54,728 bases of DNA from an uncultured Holophagaceae bacterium (GCA_903843705.1 CAIMQW010000042.1:1-54728), one strand, 5' to 3'; numbered from the stretch's first letter, positions 26,238-35,221 are shown. Numbers and translations are program-made. The notes: generated from the sequence alone by a model not told the origin.

Positions 26238-26921
26238 ATGCCCGCCTTCAGCCCTGCCGAATACTCAGCCATCCTGCTCTCCCTCAAGGTGTCCCTGGTG
26301 GCCACCCTGATCTCGCTCCCGTTCGGTTTCCTGGCCGCCTACTTCCTGAGCTACGGCCGCTTCCGGGGCAGGCTGGCCCTGGATGTCCTGGTGAACCTGC
26401 CGCTGACCCTGCCGCCGGTGGTGATCGGCTACCTGCTGCTGATCCTGCTGGGGCGGTACGGGTGGCTCGGCCGGACCCTGGGCTCCCTGGGCGTGACGGT
26501 CCTCTTCACGTGGAAGGCGGCCGTCATCGCCACCGCGGTGGTGGGCTTCCCGCTGATGGTCCGCGCCATCCGCGTGGGCATGGAGGCCATCGATCCGCGC
26601 CTGATCCAGGCCTCCCGCGCCCTGGGTGCGGGTCCGGTGGACTGCCTGCTCACGGTGATCCTGCCCCTGTCCGCCCGGGGCCTGGTGGCGGGCTCAGTCC
26701 TCATGTTCGCCCGGGGGCTGGGTGAGTTCGGGGCCACGATCATCGTTGCCGGCAACATTCCCGGGGTGACCCAGACCATCCCCCTCGCCATCTACGACTA
26801 TGCGAGCTCCCCGGGGGGCGATCCCATGGCCCTGGCCCTGTGCCTGGTCTCGATCGTCCTCTCCGTGGCGGTCCTGCTCATCCACGAGCAGCTGGGGCGC
26901 CGCATGACGAGGCTGGACTGA
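26238..26921 (+). CDS. modB: Molybdate ABC transporter permease
   Basis: 227 residues with about five membrane segments. The EAA-like loop reads ASRALGAGPVDCLLTVILP and the C-terminal part GLGEFGATIIVAGNIPG is diagnostic of ModB. It starts 6 bases after modA and ends one base before modC, so all three are cotranscribed. Confidence 0.96.
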   Translation: MPAFSPAEYSAILLSLKVSLVATLISLPFGFLAAYFLSYGRFRGRLALDVLVNLPLTLPPVVIGYLLLILLGRYGWLGRTLGSLGVTVLFTWKAAVIATAVVGFPLMVRAIRVGMEAIDPRLIQASRALGAGPVDCLLTVILPLSARGLVAGSVLMFARGLGEFGATIIVAGNIPGVTQTIPLAIYDYASSPGGDPMALALCLVSIVLSVAVLLIHEQLGRRMTRLD

Positions 26922-26922
26922 C

Positions 26923-28026
26923 ATGGAACTGCGGCTGGCCACCCACAAGCAGTTCGGCGCCTTTTCGCTGGACCTGGACCTGGTGATCCAGGGAGAGGCC
27001 TGCGGGATCTTTGGACCCTCCGGGAGCGGCAAGTCCACCCTAGTGAGTCTGGTCTCCGGGCTGCTGAGGCCCGACCGGGGCAGAATTACCCTCGACGGCA
27101 TGCCGCTCTTCGACAGCGGCAGCCACATCGACGTTCCGCCCGACCGCCGGCGTATCGGCATAGTCTTCCAGCAGCCCAGCCTGTTCCCCCACCTCAGTGT
27201 GCGCGGGAACCTGCTCTACGGGCTCAAGCGCTGCGCACCGGAACATCGGCGCATCGAGCTGGACAGTCTGGTCCGCGTGCTGCAGCTGGAGCCGCTGCTG
27301 GAGCGGGGGGTGAACAACCTCTCGGGTGGTGAACGGCAGCGGGTGGCCATCGGCCGGGCCGTGCTCTCGAATCCGCGCCTGCTGCTGATGGACGAACCTC
27401 TCTCGGCCCTGGATGACCACCTGCGGTTCCAGATCATCAGCCACCTGAAGGCCGTGTGCCGGGAGTTCCGCATCCCCTTCCTATTCATCTCGCACTCCAT
27501 GCTGGAGATGCGGCTCATGACCGACCAGGTGATTGCCCTGGCCGGGGGCCGGGTGGCCGCGCAGACGACCACGGAGCGTCTGGCCCGCGAGCGCATGGGC
27601 CTGAGTCCCGTGGGCTACATCAACCTCCTCCGCCTCGAGGACATGCGGCTCGAGGGCGGAGCCTCGGTGTACCGCTGGGCGGGTGGGGAACTGGTGCTCC
27701 CGGGAGGGGAGCGCGAGGCCTCCGGAGGACTCTTCGAGCTTTCCTCAAAGGACATTATCCTCTTCAAGCGGCATCCGGAAGCCATCAGCGCCCGCAACCT
27801 GCTGGCGTGCACGGTCGTCACCCTCTTTGAGAGCGGCAGCAGGATGGGCGTGGAACTGGCCTCGGGCGGCGGTCGCCTGATCGCGGAGATCGTCCCCGCT
27901 GCCGCCCGGGACCTCGAGATCGTTCCCGGTAGCACCCTCTTCGCTGCCATCAAAGCTTCAGCCTTCCGGCGGCTGGCGGTCCCGGAGCCCGGGGCGGCCC
28001 TGCCGGAACCCGAGCCTGCCGGCTGA
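26923..28026 (+). CDS. modC: Molybdate ABC transporter ATPase
   Basis: 367 residues. Walker A GPSGSGKSTL, Q-loop in IVFQQPSLFPHLSV, signature LSGGERQRVAIGRA, Walker B LLLMDEPLSALDD and the switch His in FISHSMLEM are all present. The C-terminal third (about residues 290-355) looks like a molybdate-binding TOBE/MOP domain (SARNLLACTVVTLFESG). The tail ends Pro/Glu-rich. Confidence 0.95.
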   Translation: MELRLATHKQFGAFSLDLDLVIQGEACGIFGPSGSGKSTLVSLVSGLLRPDRGRITLDGMPLFDSGSHIDVPPDRRRIGIVFQQPSLFPHLSVRGNLLYGLKRCAPEHRRIELDSLVRVLQLEPLLERGVNNLSGGERQRVAIGRAVLSNPRLLLMDEPLSALDDHLRFQIISHLKAVCREFRIPFLFISHSMLEMRLMTDQVIALAGGRVAAQTTTERLARERMGLSPVGYINLLRLEDMRLEGGASVYRWAGGELVLPGGEREASGGLFELSSKDIILFKRHPEAISARNLLACTVVTLFESGSRMGVELASGGGRLIAEIVPAAARDLEIVPGSTLFAAIKASAFRRLAVPEPGAALPEPEPAG

Positions 28027-28065
28027 CCCTCCCGGCCGCCGCGCGGGTTGTGGAATCATGGGGGC

Positions 28066-28557
28066 ATGTCCAAGGCGCCCTCCACCAACGCCACGCGGCT
28101 GCTCCGGCAGGCCGGGGTGGCCTATACCGAGCACCTCTACCGCTATGAGGAGCATGGCGGCACGGCCGTCAGTGCCCGGGAACTGGGCGCGGCCGAACAC
28201 GCCGTGATCAAGACCCTGGTGATGGAAGACGAGAAGGGCGCACCTCTCATTATCCTCATGCATGGTGACCGCGAGGTGAGCACCCGCGAGTTGGCCCGGC
28301 AGGTCGGCGCGAAAGCCATCCATCCCTGCAAGCCCGAGGTGGCCAATCGGCACAGCGGCTACGTGGTGGGCGGCACCAGCCCGCTGGGCACGAAGAAGCC
28401 CCTGCCCATCTATGCCGAGGCGACCCTCTTCGAGCTGGAGCGCATTTACCTCAACGGGGGCAGCCGGGGCTTTCTGGTGGGTCTGGTCCCTGGGGATCTG
28501 GAGCGGATCCTGACAATCCACCGAGTGCAGGCTGCGGTGCCCCTGAGTGGTTCCTAG
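28066..28557 (+). CDS. ybaK: Cys-tRNA(Pro)/Cys-tRNA(Cys) deacylase YbaK
   Basis: 163 residues of the YbaK/ProX trans-editing fold, which clears cysteine mischarged on tRNA-Pro. TNATRLLRQAGVAYTEHLY, the VIKTLVM strand (catalytic Lys) and GYVVGGTSPLGTKKPLP (family GGxSPxG) are typical. ATG 28066 is 39 bases after modC; an ATG at 28048 in frame is less favoured. Confidence 0.92.
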   Translation: MSKAPSTNATRLLRQAGVAYTEHLYRYEEHGGTAVSARELGAAEHAVIKTLVMEDEKGAPLIILMHGDREVSTRELARQVGAKAIHPCKPEVANRHSGYVVGGTSPLGTKKPLPIYAEATLFELERIYLNGGSRGFLVGLVPGDLERILTIHRVQAAVPLSGS

Positions 28558-28719
28558 GCAGGGCGATCCAGCTCGTAGTCCAGCTTCAGCCAGCACCAGG
28601 GTTCCTCAATTCTCGAGGTCGTGCCCGGTTTGGGTCCTGAGGTTGGCCAGCACAGCCTGAACGTGGGCCACGGTGGGGCGGATGTCATAGCTGATAGCAG
28701 TATCGTAAATAATGGCCAT
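28554..28719 (-). pseudogene. Small unknown protein, frameshifted
   Basis: From ATG 28719 the frame reads MAIIYDTAISYDIRPTVAHV and on to TGHDLEN before a stop at 28606. The next frame then continues EEPWCWLKLDYELDRPA to a TAG at 28554. Removing one A from the AATT near 28608 joins them into about 54 codons (TGHDLEIEEPWCWL). Both parts have sensible protein composition, which suggests a small gene hit by a one-base insertion. No family is recognised and no strong ribosome site precedes ATG 28719. It overlaps the ybaK stop. Confidence 0.4.
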
Positions 28720-28843
28720 AGGTGGTTTCCAGTAGGGGTTGGGACCGGATCGGGGCAGCAATTTTCGCTGAAGCGGGGGGCTTCCCATGCTACCTTCCCT
28801 CTCAACCTTCCAAAACCATTCCACCCCCCTTCCGGAGCCCTCC

Positions 28844-30775
28844 ATGAGCGACGTGGAAATCAGCCTTACCCAAAAAGCCACCATCGACGCGCTGCAGAAA
28901 GGTGAGCTTCCAATTCCCATGCGGGGCTGGTTGGCCAAGCAGGCGGCCATCAACTACGAGGTGGAGTGCGCCCTGGCCATGGAGGATCCCGCCTCCTTCT
29001 GGGCTGAGAAGGCCCGGGCCCTGGACTGGGCTGAGCCCTGGACGGAGGTCCTCCAGTTCAACCCTCCCAACCACGCCTGGTTCATCGGCGGGAAGCTGAA
29101 CGCCACGGTCAACTGCATCGACCGGCACGTGCACAGCGATCGCCGCAACAAGGCCGCCCTGCTGTGGGTGGGCGAGGATGGTGACGAGCGCTCCTACACC
29201 TACAACCGCCTCTATCGCGAGATGAACCGCTTCGCCAACACGCTGAAGCGCCTGGGTGTGAAGAAGGGCGACCGCGTGATCCTCTACATGCCCCTCACGC
29301 CCGAGGGCATCATCTCCATGCTGGCCTGCGCCCGCATCGGCGCCATCCACAGCGTGGTCTACGCAGGCATGGGTGCCCTGGCCTTGCGCACCCGCATCGA
29401 GGACGCCGGCGCCAAGGTGGTGGTCTGCTCGGACTTCACCTACCGCCGCGGGAAGTCCATCGCCCTCAAGCCCATCGTGGACGAGGCCGTGCGCGACCTG
29501 ACCTCGGTGGACCATGTGATCGTCCACCGCCGCGGCTCCCGCCCCGGTGACGATCCGGTCACCTTTGCGAGCGAGCGCGAGAAGGACTTCTACGACATCC
29601 AGCGGGGCCGGGAGATCCACTGCGATCCCGAGATGGTGGACGCCGAACACCCGCTGTTCATCCTCTACACCAGCGGCACCACCGGGAAGCCCAAGGGCGT
29701 GGTCCACACCACCGGCGGCTATCTGGTGGGCGTGAACTACCTGAGCAAGGCCTTCTACCAGATCCAGGAGCGCGACATCTACTGGAGCACTTCCGACATC
29801 GGCTGGGTGGTGGGGCACAGCTTCATCGTCTACGGACCGCTCAGCATTGGCGCCACGGTGCTCTGCCGCGAGGGCGCGCCGGACTATCCGAGTCCCGAGG
29901 TGACCTGGGAGATCTGTGAGCGGTTTGGCGTCAACGTCATGTTCACTGCCCCCACCGCCGTCCGCATGTGGATGAGCCATGGAGCTGAGGCGCCTGGGAA
30001 GTACGACCTCACCAAGCTTCGGCTGCTCGCCTGCGCCGGTGAACCCCTGAACCCCGAGGCCCACCGCTGGGCGCAGCAGCATCTTGTCGGGCAGGGCAAT
30101 GGCCAGGTGGTGGACAACTGGTGGCAGACGGAGATCGCGGGCCCCGTGATCGGGACCATGCCGACCTTTGAAGCCCGCCCGGGCAAGGCCGGCAAGCCCA
30201 TGCCCGGCGCCCAGATGGCCGTGGTGAACCACGACGGCAGCCCGGTTCCCAATGGCCAGGGGGGCCTCCTGGTCATCAAGTTCCCGCTGCCCTACATGCT
30301 GCGGACCGTGTGGAACGACCACAAGCGCTATGAGGAGTACTGGAAGGAGATCCCCGGTTTCTACACGGTGGGTGATGTGGCGGTGAAGGACTCGGATGGC
30401 TACTTCGCCGTGCTGGGCCGCTCGGACGATGTGCTGAACGTGGCCGGCCACCGCATCGGCACCGCCGATGTGGAGGGTTCGCTCATCCGCCATCCTGCAG
30501 TGGCCGAGAGTGCCGTGGTTGGCCTGCCCGATCCCATCAAGGGGGAGCGGATCATGGCCTTCGTGGTGGTCAAGGCGGGTGTCTCCACGGGCCCCGGCCT
30601 CATCGCCAGCCTCAAGGACCACGTCCGTGAGGATCTGGGCGGCATCGCCATGCCGAGCGAGATCGAGATCTGCGCCAGTCTGCCGAAGACCCGATCCGGC
30701 AAGATCCTCCGCCGGGCCCTCAAGGCCCAGGCTCTGGGCCAGGATCCGGGCGACCTCAGCACCCTGGCGGATTAG
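28844..30775 (+). CDS. acs: Acetyl-CoA synthetase (AMP-forming)
   Basis: 643 residues; activates acetate to acetyl-CoA through acetyl-AMP. ATG 28844 is preceded by CGGAG at 8 bases. Seen are the phosphate-binding loop YTSGTTGKPKGVVHTTGGY, the WWQTEIAG block that shapes the acetate pocket, RSDDVLNVAGHRIGT and the C-terminal RSGKILRR whose Lys is the catalytic and acetylation-controlled residue. It is a single gene bounded downstream by a duplicated terminator. Confidence 0.96.
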   Translation: MSDVEISLTQKATIDALQKGELPIPMRGWLAKQAAINYEVECALAMEDPASFWAEKARALDWAEPWTEVLQFNPPNHAWFIGGKLNATVNCIDRHVHSDRRNKAALLWVGEDGDERSYTYNRLYREMNRFANTLKRLGVKKGDRVILYMPLTPEGIISMLACARIGAIHSVVYAGMGALALRTRIEDAGAKVVVCSDFTYRRGKSIALKPIVDEAVRDLTSVDHVIVHRRGSRPGDDPVTFASEREKDFYDIQRGREIHCDPEMVDAEHPLFILYTSGTTGKPKGVVHTTGGYLVGVNYLSKAFYQIQERDIYWSTSDIGWVVGHSFIVYGPLSIGATVLCREGAPDYPSPEVTWEICERFGVNVMFTAPTAVRMWMSHGAEAPGKYDLTKLRLLACAGEPLNPEAHRWAQQHLVGQGNGQVVDNWWQTEIAGPVIGTMPTFEARPGKAGKPMPGAQMAVVNHDGSPVPNGQGGLLVIKFPLPYMLRTVWNDHKRYEEYWKEIPGFYTVGDVAVKDSDGYFAVLGRSDDVLNVAGHRIGTADVEGSLIRHPAVAESAVVGLPDPIKGERIMAFVVVKAGVSTGPGLIASLKDHVREDLGGIAMPSEIEICASLPKTRSGKILRRALKAQALGQDPGDLSTLAD

Positions 30776-30821
30776 TATTCTCCGGGGGTTCCGAGCTTCG
30801 CGCACACCCCCGGGCCCCCGC

Positions 30822-30850
30822 GAGAAAGCCCGGCGCAGCCGGGCTTTCTC
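30822..30850 (+). terminator. Terminator hairpin, copy 1, after acs
   Basis: GAGAAAGCCCGG pairs with CCGGGCTTTCTC around CGCAG, a 12-bp perfect stem followed by TTGT. Its symmetric A/T flanks allow use from either strand. A near-identical copy lies 88 bases further on. Confidence 0.75.
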
Positions 30851-30909
30851 TTGTACTCTCCGGGGTTCCACCCCCGCTTTGCTGCGCGCCTCCATCTGAT
30901 CTTTATTGA

Positions 30910-30938
30910 GAGAAAACTCGGCGCAGCCGGGCTTTCTC
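30910..30938 (+). terminator. Terminator hairpin, copy 2
   Basis: GAGAAAACTCGG-CGCAG-CCGGGCTTTCTC repeats copy 1 with two changes in the left arm (AACTCGG for AGCCCGG), which weaken the stem while the right arm is identical. It lies 58 bases before the AmpG-like gene. Confidence 0.65.
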
Positions 30939-30996
30939 TTGTGCCAACCGCCAGCATCCGGATCACCGCATCCCACGGCTCCCGCTACCATCAGGG

Positions 30997-32211
30997 ATGC
31001 CGCGCCGCCGCCTGCTGGTCCTCATCCTGCTTGGATTCGCTTCCGGGCTGCCCCTCTACCTGACGGGCTCCACGCTGAAGGCCTGGATGACGGACGAGGG
31101 CCTCAGCCTCGGCACCATCGGCCTCTTCAGCTTCGTGACCCTGCCCTACAGCCTGAAGGTGTTCTGGGCGCCCCTGCTGGACCGCTATGCGCTGCCGGGC
31201 CTGGGCCGCCGCCGGGGCTGGATGGCGCTCATGCAGCTGGGCATGGCCTTGGCCCTCGTCCTGCTGGGCTTTGCGCAGCCACACCTGGATCTCTCGCGGG
31301 TGGTCTTCCTGGCCCTGGCGGTGGCCTTCACCAGCGCCACCTTCGATGTTGCCGTGGACGCCTGGCGGGCCGAAGCCCTGGATCAGAAGCAGCTCGGCCT
31401 CGGGAACAGCATCCACATCGCTGCTTACCGGGTGGCCATGCTGGTGAGCGGGGGCCTGGCCCTGATCCTGGCGCAGGCTCTGGGCTGGCGCGCCACCTAC
31501 CTGGCCATGGCCGCCCTCACCCTGCTCGGTACCCTCGGCACCTGGCTGGCGATGAACACCGATGTCATCGCCTCCGCCCCGAAGACCCTGCAGGAGGCCA
31601 TCACGGGTCCCTTGAAGGACCTGCTCCAGCGGAAGGGCATCGCCTACCTGCTTGGTTTTGCCGTGTTCTACAAGCTGGGGGACTGGCTCGCAGAGTCCAT
31701 GACGATGCCCTTCCTGCTGCGGGGTATGGGCTTCTCCAAGATGCAGGTCGGCACCGTGCAGAAGACCACGGCCATGCTGGCCATCATCGGGGGCGGCCTC
31801 CTGGGGGGCTGGATGCTCACCCGCATGAGCCTTCGCCGGGCCCTCTGGCTGTGCGGGTTCCTGCAAGCCGGCAGCATCCTCGGCTTCTGGATCATCTCCC
31901 TGCTGGGGCGCCACCTGCCTCTCCTGGTGGCGGCCAATACCCTGGAAAACCTGGCCTTCGGCATGGGTGGGAGCGCCTTCGCTGCGCTGCTGATGGGCAG
32001 CTGCAACCGCTCCTACACCGGTACCCAGTACGCGCTCTTCAGCGCCCTGATGGCCCTCCCGCGCAGCCTCTTCGCGGGGCTCACGGGCTTCATGGCCGAC
32101 ACCTATGGCTGGAAGCTCTACTTCCCGATCTGCGCCGCCGCCGCCATCCCGGGGCTGCTCCTGCTGCTGCTCTGGGACCGGTGGGGGCTTCCGGAAGAGC
32201 CGGAGGCGTGA
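30997..32211 (+). CDS. AmpG-like major facilitator permease (muropeptide type)
   Basis: 404 residues with about 12 membrane segments. The N-terminus LGFASGLPLYLTGSTLKAWM and the following VTLPYSLKVFWAPLLDRY are characteristic of AmpG, which imports GlcNAc-anhydroMurNAc peptides for recycling. The cytoplasmic DVAVDAWRAEAL segment also fits. It is shorter than E. coli AmpG (491), lacking the last segments, as is usual in many phyla. Substrate is inferred from family only. Confidence 0.85.
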   Translation: MPRRRLLVLILLGFASGLPLYLTGSTLKAWMTDEGLSLGTIGLFSFVTLPYSLKVFWAPLLDRYALPGLGRRRGWMALMQLGMALALVLLGFAQPHLDLSRVVFLALAVAFTSATFDVAVDAWRAEALDQKQLGLGNSIHIAAYRVAMLVSGGLALILAQALGWRATYLAMAALTLLGTLGTWLAMNTDVIASAPKTLQEAITGPLKDLLQRKGIAYLLGFAVFYKLGDWLAESMTMPFLLRGMGFSKMQVGTVQKTTAMLAIIGGGLLGGWMLTRMSLRRALWLCGFLQAGSILGFWIISLLGRHLPLLVAANTLENLAFGMGGSAFAALLMGSCNRSYTGTQYALFSALMALPRSLFAGLTGFMADTYGWKLYFPICAAAAIPGLLLLLLWDRWGLPEEPEA

Positions 32212-32234
32212 CATTGTCCTATTCCGGGGGTTCC

Positions 32235-32819
32235 ATGTTCCGTGCTTTGCTCTGCCTCTCCGCCTTCACCCTGGCCGCCCAAGGGCCGCCCCCGGCGCCT
32301 CTTCCGCTGCCGGCGCCAACGGCCCCCCCCAGCGGCAAGGCCAGCTCGAACCCCCTGAAGGAAGTGGTTCGCGCCGACCTCAGTGCCGCCGAGGCCGGCA
32401 CCCCCGAAGCCCTCACGGCCTCCCTCTACGCCTTCATCTCCGGCCCGAAGGACCAGAAGCGGGATGTCGAGAAGATCCGCAGCCTCTTCCACCTCCAAGC
32501 CCGCATCATGGTGGCCGCCCGTCATCCGGAGAAGGGGCCATTCCTGCGCCCCATGGAGTTGGAGGCCTTCCTTGGCTTCGCCGTCCCTCAGTGGGAGAAA
32601 GGTTTTTTCGAGAAGGGGACGAGCGTCACCGTGCAGAAGCACGAGGGGATTGCACAGGTTTGGTCCGCCTATGAGATCCGCCTGACCGCCGAGGGGCCCG
32701 CCATGTACACCGGTGTGAACGCGCTCCAGTGCGGCTGGGACGGCAAGCGCTGGTGGATCACCCACCTGGAGTTCCAGAGCGCCCCCACGGCGGCACTGCT
32801 CAATGAACCCAGGAAATAG
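32235..32819 (+). CDS. Exported NTF2/SnoaL-like protein of unknown function
   Basis: 194 residues starting at ATG 32235 after GGGGG. Residues 1-15 form a signal peptide (LLCLSAFTLAAQ), then a Pro-rich linker to about residue 45. The rest resembles a nuclear-transport-factor-2-like fold: ALTASLYAFISGPKD, VWSAYEIRLTAEG and a final GWDGKRWWITHLEFQ strand pair. No catalytic set is evident. It follows the AmpG-like gene by 23 bases and converges with the rhodanese gene. Confidence 0.65.
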   Translation: MFRALLCLSAFTLAAQGPPPAPLPLPAPTAPPSGKASSNPLKEVVRADLSAAEAGTPEALTASLYAFISGPKDQKRDVEKIRSLFHLQARIMVAARHPEKGPFLRPMELEAFLGFAVPQWEKGFFEKGTSVTVQKHEGIAQVWSAYEIRLTAEGPAMYTGVNALQCGWDGKRWWITHLEFQSAPTAALLNEPRK

Positions 32820-32831
32820 GTTGGGCTGAAG

Positions 32832-33296
32832 CTACCGGACGAGGGGCCGATTGGCGCTCCGCCAGGCCTCCATGCCTCCCCGCAGGACATAGATCCAGGT
32901 GAAGCCCCGCGCGGTCAGCAGGTCCAAGGCCTGATGGGAGAGCTCGTCGGTCTCGTCCACCAGCACCATGGCCCGCTTGGCGCTAGGGTCCGGCTTGACG
33001 AAGCGGGCGGGCATCTCCGTGAAGGGGACGTGCAGGCAGCCCCGGATGTGTCCCTTGGCGAAGTCCTGGGCGTTCCGCAGATCAACCACCAGCGCGCCGG
33101 AACCCGTCAGCATGGACTCCACCTGGAGGGGGGTCAGCACCGGGCGCCCCTTGGCCCGGCGCCAGGTGGCGATGCGCGGCAGGGATACCAGGAGCCCGAC
33201 CACTAGGCAGAGGAAGGCAAAGAACGCCCCCGGCAGCCAGGGGTAGTCCTTCAGCAGCGAGTCCAGGGTGATCGGTGGGGTCAGGTTTGCGAGCAT
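32832..33296 (-). CDS. Membrane-anchored rhodanese-like protein lacking the catalytic Cys
   Basis: 154 residues: a membrane segment at about 22-40 (GAFFAFLCLVVGLLVSL), then a rhodanese fold (ALVVDLRNAQDFAKGHIRGCLHVPF). The active-site loop, normally Cys-x-x-G-x-R-S, reads DETDELS with Asp114 in place of Cys, so sulfurtransferase activity is unlikely. Such proteins often bind partners or lipids instead. It follows the pseudouridine synthase gene by 69 bases in the same direction. Confidence 0.85.
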   Translation of the reverse strand: MLANLTPPITLDSLLKDYPWLPGAFFAFLCLVVGLLVSLPRIATWRRAKGRPVLTPLQVESMLTGSGALVVDLRNAQDFAKGHIRGCLHVPFTEMPARFVKPDPSAKRAMVLVDETDELSHQALDLLTARGFTWIYVLRGGMEAWRSANRPLVR

Positions 33297-33365
33297 GGCA
33301 CTCCATCCTCTGGGCGTAGGCGTCCCCGCGGCGGCGGAATCGCCCGGGGGGATGATGCATCCAGG

Positions 33366-34346
33366 TCAGGCTTCAGGCAAGCCCAAGGCAGCGGCAAGGG
33401 CCCGGAACGCCTCGGGGAGGGGGGCGATAGCGTGGATGCGCTCCCCAGTGCCGGGGTGGTCCACGGAGAGCTTCCAGGCATGCAGGGCCGGATGGGGCAG
33501 CAGCAGGGGCTGGCTGTCGATGTCCTGCCAGCGGCCGGGGCCGCCATAGAGGGAATCCCCCATAATCGGTGCCCGCAGGTGCCCAAGGTGCACTCGGATC
33601 TGGTGGGTGCGGCCCGTGAGCAACTCGCACTCCACCAGGGCAATGCTGGAGGTGCGGGCCAGCACCCGGATCCGGGTCTGGGCCGGGCGGCCGCCTGCGG
33701 CCACCACCATGCGGAGGCGGTCGTGCTTGTGGCGGGCGATGGGCTCGTCAATGAGCAGGCTGCCCAGCTGCGGCAGCCGGGGGGAATGGCGCACGATGGC
33801 GAGGTAGCGCTTCTCCACCGTGCGGGCCTTGAACTGGTCCTGGATGGCCCGCTGGGCGTCGAGTGTCTTGGCGAGGCAGAGGCAGCCCGTGGTGTAGCGA
33901 TCCAGGCGGTGGACTAGGCCCGGCCAGCCCGAGGCCAGCTCTTCGGCATCCTCCGAGGGTTCGGCAAGGGCATCCACTTCCACCGGGGTCTTCAGGCGGT
34001 GGAGCAGGGCGTTGACGATGGTGCCGCCGGCGTGACCGGGACCCGGGTGCACCACCATGCCGGCGGGCTTGTCCACGATCCACAGCAGGCCGTCCTCGTA
34101 GAGCGTCGGCAGGTCGATGGCCTCAGCCTCCAGGTGGGTCGCCGGCACGATGATCACGGGCAGGTCCGTCTCCACCAGGTCTCCGGGGCGCAGGCGGACG
34201 CCGCCCTTGGTCACGGGCTGGCCGTTCACCTTGACCAGACCGGTGCGCACGTGGGCATCCCAGCGGGCCCGGGGCACCTCCGGGTGGAGGTCAGCGAGGT
34301 AGCGGTCCAGACGGGGGGCGCCAGCCTCGGCGCAGAACTGCATCAT
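33366..34346 (-). CDS. RluA/RluD-family pseudouridine synthase
   Basis: 326 residues with an N-terminal S4 RNA-binding domain (about 10-75) and a catalytic domain. The catalytic motif reads HRLDRYTTGCL, where the family has HRLDRDTSGLL; the Asp nucleophile is retained. RTHQIRVHL is also present. It isomerises uridines in rRNA or tRNA; whether it is the RluD, RluC or RluA ortholog cannot be told. ATG 34346 overlaps the lgt stop (CGATGATG). Confidence 0.9.
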   Translation of the reverse strand: MMQFCAEAGAPRLDRYLADLHPEVPRARWDAHVRTGLVKVNGQPVTKGGVRLRPGDLVETDLPVIIVPATHLEAEAIDLPTLYEDGLLWIVDKPAGMVVHPGPGHAGGTIVNALLHRLKTPVEVDALAEPSEDAEELASGWPGLVHRLDRYTTGCLCLAKTLDAQRAIQDQFKARTVEKRYLAIVRHSPRLPQLGSLLIDEPIARHKHDRLRMVVAAGGRPAQTRIRVLARTSSIALVECELLTGRTHQIRVHLGHLRAPIMGDSLYGGPGRWQDIDSQPLLLPHPALHAWKLSVDHPGTGERIHAIAPLPEAFRALAAALGLPEA

Positions 34347-35137
34347 CGGGTTTCCCTTGTGCGGCTCCAGGCCGCCCATAGGCCCAGGCCCAGCAGGGCG
34401 AAGGCGACACCTGTGAGGCGGCCGGTGCTGAGCCAGGTCCAGCCCAGCCAGCCCGTGCCGCGATCCACGTCACCCCGCCAGGTCTCGGTGATGACGCGGC
34501 CAAACCCCTCGACCAGGAAGTAGAGGGCGAAAACTTGACCCCGGAAGGTCCGCTTGGGGCGGGCCAGCAACAGGATGGCCATGACCAGGAGGTTGGCCAG
34601 ACAGTTGTAGACCTGGACCGGATGCAGCGAAATGCCCAGGGGTGTGCCGCTGAAGGCGCGTGCGAGGGGATCCGTGAAGGTGGTGGCCCAGGGGAGGTGG
34701 GACTCGGTGCCGTAGCAGCAGCCGGCGGAAAAACAGCCCAGGCGGCCGATGGCCTGGCCCAGGGCCACGCCGGGCACCAGGGCATCACCAGTGACCCGGA
34801 GGGGCAGCCCCTGGCCCTTGCGGAGCTTCCAGAAGAACACCGCCGTGGCGGCGATGATGCCCCCGTGGATGGCCCCCCCGGCCCGCAAGGTGCCGAGCGA
34901 GAACACTTCCCGCACGGGCGTACCGCCGATGAGGTCCACTGCGATCATGAGCAGCTTGGAGCCCAGGAGGGCCGAGATCAGCATGGCGATGGCCAGATCC
35001 GTGATGGCCGAGGGCGACAGGCCATCCAGTCCCCCCTGGCGTTTGGCCAGGGCGGTCCCTGCGAAGAAGGCAATGGCCAGCAGCAGGCCGTAGGTGCCCA
35101 GGGGGAAGGAGCCGAACTCAAGGAGGACAGGATGCAT
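34343..35137 (-). CDS. lgt: Prolipoprotein diacylglyceryl transferase
   Basis: 264 residues, seven membrane segments. MHPVLLEFGSFPLGTYGLLLA is the usual N-terminus, GGAIHGGII holds the essential His, and GRLGCFSAGCCYG is the Lgt signature variant found in many non-proteobacteria. It adds diacylglycerol to the lipobox Cys of prolipoproteins at the inner membrane. The frame extends to 36151 antisense to lpxD and is rejected upstream of ATG 35137. Confidence 0.95.
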   Translation of the reverse strand: MHPVLLEFGSFPLGTYGLLLAIAFFAGTALAKRQGGLDGLSPSAITDLAIAMLISALLGSKLLMIAVDLIGGTPVREVFSLGTLRAGGAIHGGIIAATAVFFWKLRKGQGLPLRVTGDALVPGVALGQAIGRLGCFSAGCCYGTESHLPWATTFTDPLARAFSGTPLGISLHPVQVYNCLANLLVMAILLLARPKRTFRGQVFALYFLVEGFGRVITETWRGDVDRGTGWLGWTWLSTGRLTGVAFALLGLGLWAAWSRTRETR

Positions 35138-35221
35138 GCGGGGAACTCGGAAGGTCAGATGATGGGAAGACTGGAAACGGAAGGGCGTACCCTGAAGACT
35201 GGAGACTGACGAGGAGCACCC

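Larger units (their letters stand above)
30780..30944 (+). repeat. Tandemly duplicated terminator module
   Basis: Two units each begin with CTCCGGGGTTCC (one with an extra G) and end with the same hairpin and CTTGT; the middle parts differ. The arrangement implies duplication of an about 80-base segment followed by divergence. Confidence 0.6.

Noticed and set aside
28802..30991. 729-codon minus-strand frame opposite acs
   Set aside because: Its His/Gly/Val-rich composition is the usual antisense shadow of a GC-rich gene, and acs on the plus strand is unmistakable.
30906..32819. 637-codon plus-strand frame through the AmpG-like gene
   Set aside because: It is the out-of-frame reading of the AmpG-like gene; only its last 194 codons (from ATG 32235) are real.
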